Assembly (NCBI RefSeq): GCF_000749845.1
Contig: NZ_JQHM01000003.1
Span: forward strand, 1-64,000
Reading direction: 5' to 3'
Length of the DNA: 64,000 nucleotides
Origin: Pectobacterium betavasculorum
Lineage (GTDB): Bacteria; Pseudomonadota; Gammaproteobacteria; Enterobacterales; Enterobacteriaceae
Below are positions 11,389-19,024 of the stretch, one piece after another. The position numbers were made by a program, and so were the translations under genes. The notes below the pieces were generated by a model that was not told the origin of the DNA, did no database searches, and worked only from the letters and a program-made list of their open reading frames with translations. Numbering within the stretch: position 1 is the stretch's first letter; each line of letters begins with the position of its first letter.

Positions 11389-11636
11389 GGCGTCAAAAAT
11401 TCTGCTGAGGTGAGCGTGACCGCAGGGTGAGCCGCATGGACGCGGCGAAAGTCAGTGCCGCGTCGGGAACGCGTCACTGGCGACCCTGACCACGGGCACG
11501 AACGCCGAAGGTACCGCGAAGCGGCAGAATTTCCGCCAAAAAAGCCTGGGTTCTCAGGGCGGCGGCGATTGAGCGCCCTGAGTCGGGCGTGGTGCTGATA
11601 GCACAGAGAAATACTCGGCTTACCACGCACGAAACG
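11389..11636 (-). repeat. Structured dispersed repeat, copy C (inverted)
   Basis: Read on the minus strand it aligns end to end with copies A and B: CGTTTCGTGCG start, CCCAGGCT and GACGCGTTCC landmarks, AATTTTTGACGCC end. It is the most diverged copy, yet its differences keep pairing. GCCGC/GCGGC replaces GCGAC/GTCGC, GTGCT/AGCAC replaces GCTAC/GTAGC, and the long-range helix reads AAATTCTGC with GCAGAATTT (plus-strand positions 11397-11405 and 11524-11532) where A and B have AAATTATGC with GCATAATTT. It lies 55 bp after metH. Nothing else gene-like is seen in 11335-11865 except the Fur box. Confidence 0.85.
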
Positions 11637-11729
11637 TCTGCTTTTTTGCATATCTGTACTGGTTTCGTGATTGAGCCCATGCAATATCTCTCCCGCTGAT
11701 GATCCTGTGTTACGCGAACACCATTTCAA

Positions 11730-11744
11730 TGAGAATAGTTATCA
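11730..11744 (+). promoter_or_regulatory. Fur box upstream of the AraC-type regulator
   Basis: TGAGAATAGTTATCA matches the 7-1-7 Fur consensus TGATAATNATTATCA at 12 of 14 positions. It lies about 135 bp before the regulator gene. This predicts iron repression of the regulator and fits its siderophore-receptor neighbour. Confidence 0.65.
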
Positions 11745-11865
11745 GTCTTATTGATGAGATTTCATGGTAATGGTAAGGTGAGCACCAATTAAGCAGAAAG
11801 CATTTTTCTGTTTTCATTCCACGCATTTCCGCTAATCTCAGGCCTGATTCTGGGCGTTAAACAGG

Positions 11866-12843
11866 ATGAGGGTATCTTTCAGGCTCATGTTAAAACGACT
11901 CTTTTCCATCGAGGATTTCTTCGATATTGGTGAACGTTACGGGATTGATTACCATTTCCCGCAGTTGTCATCTTGCCGCGATCGCACGAAAGAAAAGCAT
12001 ATCGTGGTGCAGGGCGATGTCGAAGAGATGACGCTATCTTCCGGTATTTGTCTGACGAACTCTAACGTGCGCGTGTTGCAGCCTTACGAATCTACGTCTT
12101 TACACTGCTGCCCGTTTTATACGCTGGTAGTGTTGGAAGGGTGCGTCGCGTTGCGCCTGAACGGTAAAGAGTTTGTCGTGCGCTCTGGTATGGCATTCAG
12201 CACCCGGCTAGGTGACCCGCTCGTCATGAACGCCAGCCATCTTGCCGATCACCATCTTCGTACCGTGTCTTTGGGGATTTTTCCCGCTACGTTTACTCTG
12301 GAGCCGCTCTTAGGTTTACTGCTGAGTGAGTGGGAGCAGAGTGGTAACCCAACATTTTTATGGCAGGTTCCCGGCTATTTGTTATCTGGGTTACAACATG
12401 TGCTTGAAAACACCACGCTGGGATTATCGCGCCAGCTTATGCTGGAAGGGGTGATGCTACAACTGCTGGGGCAGGGGTTGTCATTTGGGCAAGGTGGGGG
12501 AGAGCGGCGTATATTGCCCCCGCCCGGCGAACAGGAACGGCTGGAGAATGTTCGGCGGCTTCTGGCGCAGCAGCCTGAAAAAGAGTACACCCTCAATGAA
12601 CTGGCGCAGCTGGCTGCGATGAGCACCAGCAGTTTACGCACCAAGTTTCGTCAGGCATATGGTCATTCTGTCTTTGACTACCTGCGCGACTGTCGGCTGG
12701 AGTTGTCTCGTCGCTATCTGGCGCAGGGATATAGCGTTCAGCAGGCCGCCTGGATGTCGGGCTACCAGCATGCCACCAACTTTGCGACGGCTTTCCGGCG
12801 ACGTTACGGTATTGCGCCGAGCGATGCGCGCATAGCTAGTTAA
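11866..12843 (+). CDS. AraC-family regulator of the adjacent siderophore receptor
   Basis: 325-aa regulator. The N-terminal part (about residues 60-200) is an AraC-type sensing domain; the C-terminal 100 residues hold the two helix-turn-helices (YTLNELAQLAAMSTSSLRTKFRQ and the family signature around VQQAAWMSGYQHATNFATAFRRRYG). The start is uncertain: ATG 11866 has CAGG only one base away, and ATG 11887 (MLKRLFSIEDFF) is possible. A Fur box upstream and a TonB-dependent receptor downstream suggest a PchR/YbtA-like activator that responds to a ferric siderophore. The effector is unknown. Confidence 0.85.
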   Translation: MRVSFRLMLKRLFSIEDFFDIGERYGIDYHFPQLSSCRDRTKEKHIVVQGDVEEMTLSSGICLTNSNVRVLQPYESTSLHCCPFYTLVVLEGCVALRLNGKEFVVRSGMAFSTRLGDPLVMNASHLADHHLRTVSLGIFPATFTLEPLLGLLLSEWEQSGNPTFLWQVPGYLLSGLQHVLENTTLGLSRQLMLEGVMLQLLGQGLSFGQGGGERRILPPPGEQERLENVRRLLAQQPEKEYTLNELAQLAAMSTSSLRTKFRQAYGHSVFDYLRDCRLELSRRYLAQGYSVQQAAWMSGYQHATNFATAFRRRYGIAPSDARIAS

Positions 12844-12936
12844 TCCTCCATTTTTAATCAATGCATTGACCCTTAATTACGCCGGACTTTTTCGCTTTGC
12901 TACGCGTCCGGCATCTTTCCGCTGAGTTCCCATTTT

Positions 12937-12970
12937 GTCATTGCGCATACGTAAGCCGTCATTGCGCATA
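12937..12970 (+). promoter_or_regulatory. Direct-repeat operator, probably for the AraC-type regulator
   Basis: The 13-mer GTCATTGCGCATA occurs twice, at 12937-12949 and 12958-12970. The centres are 21 bp apart, two helical turns, so both copies face the same side of the DNA. Same-orientation half-sites at this spacing are typical of AraC-family operators. The pair lies 65-98 bp before the receptor start, where an activator would sit. Confidence 0.65.
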
Positions 12971-12992
12971 GCTATCGTCAGACCAAAAACAG

Positions 12993-13007
12993 TAATAATT
13001 CTTATTT
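12993..13007 (+). promoter_or_regulatory. Candidate Fur box before the receptor gene
   Basis: TAATAATTCTTATTT matches the Fur 7-1-7 consensus at 10 of 14 positions. It lies within the outer inverted repeat GTAA...TTAC (12992-13009), 26 bp before the receptor ATG. It is weaker than the box at 11730. Confidence 0.4.
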
Positions 13008-13034
13008 ACAATAATAAGGTCTGTGGAGATTCCC

Positions 13035-15140
13035 ATGTTCAGAAAAACGCGGCTGGCGCTGGTGGTTGGCTGTTTCACCAGTGGATTGACTGTGTCGGCA
13101 TTGGCGCAGGATACGCCATCCTCTTCTTCTCAGGGTGATACGTTAGTCGTGACGTCTCAAACACAACGCGGTGCAACCAAACTGGAAACGCCCGATATTG
13201 AGACTCCTCAGGCCGTTTCTATCATTACACGCGATCAGATTCAGGAACAAGGGGCGACCAGCGTTCGGCAGGCGGTTGGCTATACACCGGGCGTATTCAA
13301 TAATCAGATCGGTGCTTCCAACCGCTTTGACTATATGGTGTTGCGCGGCTTTTCTGACGGCAGCCTGGATAACGTTTATCTCGACGGGCTGAAGATGATG
13401 GGGGATACCAACTCTCATAGCTCGCTGGTGGTCGATCCTTGGTTTCTCGACAGCATTGAAGTGGTTAGAGGCCCCGCGTCTGTACTCTATGGACGTTCCT
13501 CGCCGGGCGGAATTGTGGCGCTGAATTCTCGTCAGCCGTCGTTCGACCGCAGCGGCCAGATCAAACTGTTTGCGGGCAATAATGCGCAGCGCGGTGCAGC
13601 ATTTGACGTTACCGGTCCGCTGGACGATGACGAGCAGTTTGCGTTCCGTCTGGGCGGAATTGTGCGCGAAGCCGATACGCAGTTCAAAAAGACCAAAGAA
13701 GAGCGATATGCGATTGCGCCTAGCCTGTTGTGGCGAATTTCTGACAAGACGCGTCTGGAGTTAATGGCTTATCTGCAACGCGATCCTGAAGGTGGTAGCC
13801 ACTCTGGTCTACCGTATGAAGGTACCGTGGTAGCGCATAACGGACGGAAGATCTCGAACACCTTCTATGAAGGGGAAGAGAATTATGAGAAATACGATCG
13901 TAAGCAAAACATGGTGGGGTATAACTTTGAACACGGCTTTGATAGCGGCTGGGCGGTGCGTCAAAAGCTGCGCTACCTGCGTACCAAAGTCCATTTGGAT
14001 CAGGTCTACGCCTATGGCTGGACACAGCCGAGCGCCGATACGCTAACTCGCTACTACTCCGGTTCCCGTGAATCGCTGTCTGCATTAACGTTAGATAATC
14101 AGCTCGATGGCAGCGTGGATACTGGCGCGGTCAACCACCGTTTGCTGGTGGGGATTGATTATCAGCAACGCCATAATGACATGGACTGGCCGTCTGGCTC
14201 ATTCCCGGCGATTGATGCGTTTAACCCTGTTTATGGTTCTGGGCCAACAGCAATGTCTGGCTCGCTGGAAAAACACAAGCTGCAACAAACGGGTATCTAT
14301 GTACAGGATCAAATGAGCTGGGAGCGCTGGCGCTTAACTCTGGGTGGCCGCCACGACCAGGTGAAAGTGACCCATATTAACCAGACCAAAGGGACGCACA
14401 GCGAGTTGGATAAAAACAATTTTAGCTCGCGTGCTGCCTTACTCTATCTGTTTGATAACGGCTTTGCGCCGTATGTCAGCTATTCCACGGCCTTTACGCC
14501 GACCAGTTTCGCCGATGATAACGGCAATGTGCTGGATCCAATGAAAGGCAAGCAGTGGGAAGCAGGGATGAAGTATCAACCTGAAGGCTCTCAGGATCAG
14601 TACAGCCTGTCGGTCTTCCGTATTAATCAGAAAAATGTGGCGACAAAAGTTCAGCCTAATGATCCTTACCGTTCCATTGGTGAAATCGAGTCGGAAGGGG
14701 TCGAGCTGGAGGCGGTGAACCATATTACCGATAACTTGCGTCTGCAAGCGGCGTATACCTATACGGATATTCGCTATAAGAAAAGCAGCGTGGCTGAGCA
14801 AGGGAAACGTGCGGTGTATGCGCCGCGCAATCAGGCCAGCGCCTGGGCCAGCTACGATGTGAAAAGCGGTCCGCTGGATGGCCTGACCATTGGATCCGGT
14901 GTGCGTTACGTGAACGGCGTGACCTCCGATCGTGCTAATACCCACACGCTGCCTTCTTATACGCTGGTGGATATGGCGGTGGGATACGATCTCTCGAAGG
15001 TCGGTCTGAAAGGGCTAAGCGCGCAGCTTAATGTTAACAACCTGACCGATAAACGTTACGTGGCGGCCTGTAACTCACTGGAGTTCTGTTACTTTGGTGC
15101 CGAGCGTAGCGTGGTCGGCAGTGTGTCTTATTCGTTCTAA
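13035..15140 (+). CDS. TonB-dependent ferric siderophore receptor
   Basis: Outer-membrane receptor of 701 aa. It has a signal peptide (MFRKTRLALVVGCFTSGL... cleaved near ALAQ), a TonB box-like segment (DTLVVTSQ), a plug domain (TPQAVSIITRDQI; VLRGF; VRGPASVLYGRSSPGGIV) and a 22-strand barrel ending in aromatic Phe. The paired cysteines near the C-terminus (CNSLEFCYFGAER) are typical of hydroxamate receptors such as FhuA and FoxA, so a ferrichrome or ferrioxamine-type ligand is likely but unproven. ATG 13035 follows TGGAG (13024-13028); an in-frame GTG at 13023 overlaps that site and is unlikely. Probably controlled by the AraC-type protein and Fur. Confidence 0.92.
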   Translation: MFRKTRLALVVGCFTSGLTVSALAQDTPSSSSQGDTLVVTSQTQRGATKLETPDIETPQAVSIITRDQIQEQGATSVRQAVGYTPGVFNNQIGASNRFDYMVLRGFSDGSLDNVYLDGLKMMGDTNSHSSLVVDPWFLDSIEVVRGPASVLYGRSSPGGIVALNSRQPSFDRSGQIKLFAGNNAQRGAAFDVTGPLDDDEQFAFRLGGIVREADTQFKKTKEERYAIAPSLLWRISDKTRLELMAYLQRDPEGGSHSGLPYEGTVVAHNGRKISNTFYEGEENYEKYDRKQNMVGYNFEHGFDSGWAVRQKLRYLRTKVHLDQVYAYGWTQPSADTLTRYYSGSRESLSALTLDNQLDGSVDTGAVNHRLLVGIDYQQRHNDMDWPSGSFPAIDAFNPVYGSGPTAMSGSLEKHKLQQTGIYVQDQMSWERWRLTLGGRHDQVKVTHINQTKGTHSELDKNNFSSRAALLYLFDNGFAPYVSYSTAFTPTSFADDNGNVLDPMKGKQWEAGMKYQPEGSQDQYSLSVFRINQKNVATKVQPNDPYRSIGEIESEGVELEAVNHITDNLRLQAAYTYTDIRYKKSSVAEQGKRAVYAPRNQASAWASYDVKSGPLDGLTIGSGVRYVNGVTSDRANTHTLPSYTLVDMAVGYDLSKVGLKGLSAQLNVNNLTDKRYVAACNSLEFCYFGAERSVVGSVSYSF

Positions 15141-15162
15141 TCGCATTTTTTGCTGCGATAAC

Positions 15163-15189
15163 AAAAAAGCCGGGGGAACCCGGCTTTTT
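15163..15189. terminator. Bidirectional terminator between receptor and transporter genes
   Basis: AAAAAAGCCGGG pairs with CCCGGCTTTTT around GGAA. It is flanked by A and T runs, so it can stop transcription from both the receptor gene (+) and the convergent transporter gene (-). Confidence 0.9.
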
Positions 15190-15210
15190 CACATAATAAC
15201 TAGCGAACGG

Positions 15211-16665
15211 TTAATACAGGCCGATGGCTTTCCACCATAATAGACCTGCCCCCATAAAGATCGCCTGATTCACCAGACTAACGACAAAACCAGTGCGCCA
15301 CCATATGGCGGTAGGGACGTAGCCAGCACCGAACAGAATAGGGCCGCGAGCGTGAGTATATTGCGTCAGTGAACAGTACAGGCTACTGGTAAACGCCAGC
15401 ATGAACGCCATCGGTACGGCTGGAATGTTCAGGTTGATCCCGACACCGAGGAACACCGCGAAAAGCGCGGCGATCTGCGCGTTACCGCTGGCGAAGAAAT
15501 AGTGGGTGTAGAAATAGGCCGCGTTCAGCAGCAACAACACCAATACCCAGCTTGTTCCCTGCATCAAATGGCCAATATTGCTGCCGATGAGATCGCCGAA
15601 CCAGTTGGTAAAGCCGAGCTTTTTCAACTGATTTGCCATCATCAGCAGAGCGGCGAACCAAATCAGCGTATCCCAGGCACCTTTCTCGCTTTTCACGTCT
15701 TCCCAGCTTAGTACGCCGGTTAACAGCAGGAAGGAAAGCCCGACGAAGGAGGCGGTCGTGGCATCCACACCTAAGCGGTCGCCAAAAATCCACAGTACTA
15801 GCAGCAGGATAACGGTGAAGGCCATCAGCCACTCACCACGGCTCATGCTCCCCATCTTTTCCAATTCTGCGACGGCTAGCTTTGGCGCATCCGGCGTATG
15901 GCGAATTTCCGGCTTGGTCAGCCAATAGACGAGCAGCGGGACAACCGCCAGAGAGATTAAGCAGGGGACGAGCGCTGCCAGAAACCAGCTTCCCCAGGTA
16001 ATGGTAACGCCCGCGTTGGCCGCCAGTTTTACTGCCAGCAGGTTGCCAGTATAGGCGGTCATAAACAGCGCCGCCGTCACGTCGTTAACGTTACCGATAC
16101 AGGTAATCAGGAAGGTCCCAATCTTACTGCGCGATGCGTCTTCCGGCTTGGAATCAAAGCTACGCGACAGCGAATCTGCAATCGGATAAATAATCCCGCC
16201 GCAGCGTGCGGTGTTGCTCGGCATCGCGGGGGAAAGCACCAGATCGGCAAAGGCCAGACCGTAAGCCAGTCCGAGTGTCCGCTTTCCTAGCAGGCGGATC
16301 ATCTGCAACGCGATGCGGCGGCCTAGCCCCGTTTTGATAAAGCCGCGTGCGATCATGAAGGCGACAACAATCAGCCAGATTAGCGAGCTGTTCAAATCGC
16401 TGAGAGCCGTTTGTATCGCGCCGCTGGCCGTTTTATCCCCTGCGGCGTAGGTCAGTGCAAAGAGCGTGATACTGATAATACCGATAGCCCCAATCGGGAG
16501 AACGTTAGCGACAATACAAACGATTGTGGCCACGAAAATGACGGCGGAGTGCCAGGCGGCGGGGTTTAAGCCTGTCGGGGGATCCATGTGCCAAAAAAAG
16601 GCGGCGATGGCAAGAATAACGATCAGTGGTAACCAGTTGAGTCCATACGAAGTTCTTGTCTTCAT
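15211..16665 (-). CDS. DASS-family dicarboxylate/anion transporter
   Basis: Inner-membrane transporter of 484 aa with about a dozen hydrophobic segments. The divalent-anion:Na+ symporter (CitT/TtdT/YbhI) family is recognised from the SNTARCGGIIYPI motif near residue 150 and the second half repeat (GNAQIAALFAVF...LTQYTHARGPILFGAGYV). Relatives exchange or import citrate, tartrate, succinate or 2-oxoglutarate; the substrate cannot be read from the sequence. It stands alone, with a 10-bp inverted repeat 63 bp upstream and a shared terminator downstream. Confidence 0.88.
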   Translation of the reverse strand: MKTRTSYGLNWLPLIVILAIAAFFWHMDPPTGLNPAAWHSAVIFVATIVCIVANVLPIGAIGIISITLFALTYAAGDKTASGAIQTALSDLNSSLIWLIVVAFMIARGFIKTGLGRRIALQMIRLLGKRTLGLAYGLAFADLVLSPAMPSNTARCGGIIYPIADSLSRSFDSKPEDASRSKIGTFLITCIGNVNDVTAALFMTAYTGNLLAVKLAANAGVTITWGSWFLAALVPCLISLAVVPLLVYWLTKPEIRHTPDAPKLAVAELEKMGSMSRGEWLMAFTVILLLVLWIFGDRLGVDATTASFVGLSFLLLTGVLSWEDVKSEKGAWDTLIWFAALLMMANQLKKLGFTNWFGDLIGSNIGHLMQGTSWVLVLLLLNAAYFYTHYFFASGNAQIAALFAVFLGVGINLNIPAVPMAFMLAFTSSLYCSLTQYTHARGPILFGAGYVPTAIWWRTGFVVSLVNQAIFMGAGLLWWKAIGLY

Positions 16666-16727
16666 CCATTTTCCTTACTAAAAACTCAGAAGGATTGCTG
16701 GGTATACGCTAACGCGCTCAATTTGAA

Positions 16728-16751
16728 AAATATTAAGCAGGCTTAATATTT
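16728..16751 (-). promoter_or_regulatory. Inverted repeat upstream of the DASS transporter
   Basis: AAATATTAAG (16728-16737) and CTTAATATTT (16742-16751) form a perfect 10-bp inverted repeat with a 4-bp spacer, a good dimer operator shape. It lies 63-86 bp before the transporter ATG. The regulator is unknown. The rest of 16666-17020 is AT-rich with no gene. Confidence 0.4.
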
Positions 16752-17020
16752 GGTAAGCATATAACCCATAAGAGGTACACAAGAGCATAACGTTAACCGG
16801 AAAAGACGGGAGGTGAAATTATCGTCTTATTGATTTAGATCCTGTTTTTTAAATATTGTCAGTTAATTAATTTATATCATTAATTGGTTGCTGAGCGATT
16901 TTGCTTTGGCGCGGTCTGTCTCGCAGTACGGTCAGCTAACATCTGGTAGGATGGTTGTTCATTACTTCATCAACACAATGTATTTCACCAAATTATGGTT
17001 TAACTGGAGGCGTGGACTTT

Positions 17021-18667
17021 TTGTTAACACTGTTGAATCTCCTCTCTGCGATTGCGTTACTGGTGTGGGGCACTCACATTGTGCGTACCGGTATCATGCG
17101 AGTTTATGGCACCCAGTTACGGCGGGTTCTCAGCGATAGCGTTGAGAAAAAACCATTGGCTTTTATGGCCGGCATTGGCGTAACTGCGCTGGTGCAGAGC
17201 AGCAATGCGACCGCTTTGCTGGCTACCTCTTTTGTCTCACAAGGGCTGGTGGCATTAACGCCTGCGTTGGTGATTATTCTCGGGGCTGATGTCGGTACGG
17301 CACTGATGGTGCGAATTCTGACGTTCGATCTATCCTGGCTTTCTCCGCTGCTGATTTTTCTTGGCGTGATGTTTTTCCTCAGCCGTAAACAGACGCGAGT
17401 CGGCCAGATTGGTCGCGTGGCGATTGGGCTTGGGCTGATTCTGCTGGCGCTGGAAATGATTGTCGTTGCTGCGGCTCCGATCACGCAAACATCGGGCGTG
17501 AAGGTACTGTTTTCGTCATTGACGGGCGACGTCATGCTGGATGCTCTGGCCGGCGCGCTGTTCGCGGTGGTTACCTATTCCAGTCTGGCGGCAGTGCTAC
17601 TGACGGCAACCTTGACGGCAAGCGGCGTGATCTCGCTGGAAGTGGCGATGTGTCTGGTCATTGGTGCCAATCTGGGTAGCGGATTACTGACGATGATGAG
17701 CACCTCGACGCAGAATGCGGCAGGTCGACGAGTGGCGCTCGGCAGCATGCTGTTCAAGCTGATAGGTTGTTTGGTCGTGTTGCCGCTGGTTGAGCCGCTT
17801 TCGCGCTGGCTGACGCGTATTCCGTTAAGTGCTGAAGAGTTGGTGATCTACTTCCACTTGTTCTACAACCTGATTCGTTGCCTGCTGCTGATTCCGCTTA
17901 CCGGCGTGGTGGCGCGCCTGTCCTGCGCGATGATTGCTGACTCGCCGCAGGTCGACCTACAGATGAAGCCTCGTCATCTGGATACCAGCTCGCTGGATAC
18001 CCCTGCGCTGGCGCTAACCAATGCCGCGCGAGAAACGCTGCGAATTGGCGATGTGCTGGAGCAGATGCTGCGTTTGTACCGTGAGGTCTTGCAGGGCGAC
18101 CATATGCAGCGGCGGGAGATTCGTCGGCTTGATGATGATGTCGATATCCTTTATACCGCGATTAAGCTCTATCTGGCGCAGATTCAGAAAGACGGGTTGG
18201 ATGAACGGGATTCCCGGCGCTGGGCGGAAGTTATTGAAGTGGCGCTGAATCTGGAGCAAGCGGGAGATATTATCGAACGCATGGCTGATGATATTGCCAA
18301 TCATTCATCCGGTGTACGAATGGCGTTTTCTGCACAGGGACTGGAAGAGTTGAACCAGTTGCATGAACAGCTATTGGCGAATCTGCGTCTGGGTCTGTCG
18401 GTTTTCCTCGCGGAGGATGTCACCAGTGCGAAACGTCTGCGCCGTGCCAAACATCGCTTTCGTATTATGAACCGCCGTTATGCACACGCGCATGTCGATC
18501 GCTTACATCAGCACAACGTACAGAGTCTGGAAACCAGTTCACTCCATTTGAGCTTGCTCGGAGACATGAATCGGCTGAATTCCCTGTTCTGTGCGGTGGC
18601 GTACAACGTCTTGATTGTGCAGCAGGACGGGGATGAAGAGCGCGAAGAATCACCGTTAACATTGTGA
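17021..18667 (+). CDS. yjbB: Na/Pi cotransporter family protein YjbB
   Basis: Membrane protein of 548 aa. The N-terminal half holds two Na/Pi-cotransporter repeats with the QSSNAT (ALVQSSNATALL) and GANLGSG motifs; the C-terminal part (about residues 340-540) is a PhoU-like helical domain. E. coli YjbB exports phosphate. The start is set at TTG 17021, 10 bp after GGAGG (17006-17010), because the product then begins LLTLLNLLSAIALLVWG like the E. coli protein (543 aa). A longer reading from ATG 16955 would add 22 non-homologous residues. Confidence 0.92.
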   Translation: MLTLLNLLSAIALLVWGTHIVRTGIMRVYGTQLRRVLSDSVEKKPLAFMAGIGVTALVQSSNATALLATSFVSQGLVALTPALVIILGADVGTALMVRILTFDLSWLSPLLIFLGVMFFLSRKQTRVGQIGRVAIGLGLILLALEMIVVAAAPITQTSGVKVLFSSLTGDVMLDALAGALFAVVTYSSLAAVLLTATLTASGVISLEVAMCLVIGANLGSGLLTMMSTSTQNAAGRRVALGSMLFKLIGCLVVLPLVEPLSRWLTRIPLSAEELVIYFHLFYNLIRCLLLIPLTGVVARLSCAMIADSPQVDLQMKPRHLDTSSLDTPALALTNAARETLRIGDVLEQMLRLYREVLQGDHMQRREIRRLDDDVDILYTAIKLYLAQIQKDGLDERDSRRWAEVIEVALNLEQAGDIIERMADDIANHSSGVRMAFSAQGLEELNQLHEQLLANLRLGLSVFLAEDVTSAKRLRRAKHRFRIMNRRYAHAHVDRLHQHNVQSLETSSLHLSLLGDMNRLNSLFCAVAYNVLIVQQDGDEEREESPLTL

Positions 18668-18713
18668 TCCCTTTGGTGGAAGGTGATAGTCATCTTTATG
18701 CGGACTAAGAGAC

Positions 18714-18961
18714 CGTTTCGTGCGCCATAATACTGCCATTTTCATGCTACTTCGTAGCACGCGCCCGACACAGGGCGGCTCAAACGCCGCTCGCCCCGTG
18801 ACCCGAGGCTTACGGCGGAAATTATGCCGCTGACGCGGTTCCATCGGTGTTCGTGACCGCTAGTCGAGCCGCCAGTGACGCGTTCCATACGCGGCACTGG
18901 CTTTCGCGACGTCCTGTCGCTCACTCGGCGGCCAAGCCCACCGATGCATAATTTTTACGCC
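18714..18961 (+). repeat. Structured dispersed repeat, copy B
   Basis: Close relative of copy A (landmarks CGTTTCGTGCGCCA, AGTCGAGCCGCCAGTGACG, GCATAATTTTTACGCC), between the convergent yjbB and lysC. It has hairpins GCTAC-TTC-GTAGC, CCAGTG/CACTGG and GCGAC/GTCGC, and the long-range helix GGCG-AAATTATGC (18814-18827) with GCATAATTT-CGCC (18946-18961). The remaining bases of 18668-19024 hold no gene. Confidence 0.85.
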
Positions 18962-19024
18962 AGATAGGGGCAAAATCCGCGCTCACATAAAATGTGACTA
19001 AGAGACAGCGTGGAGAGAGCGAAT

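Noticed and set aside
11331-11729. Minus-strand frames of 132 and 68 codons after metH
   Set aside because: They are produced by the GC-rich repeat copy C and resemble no protein.
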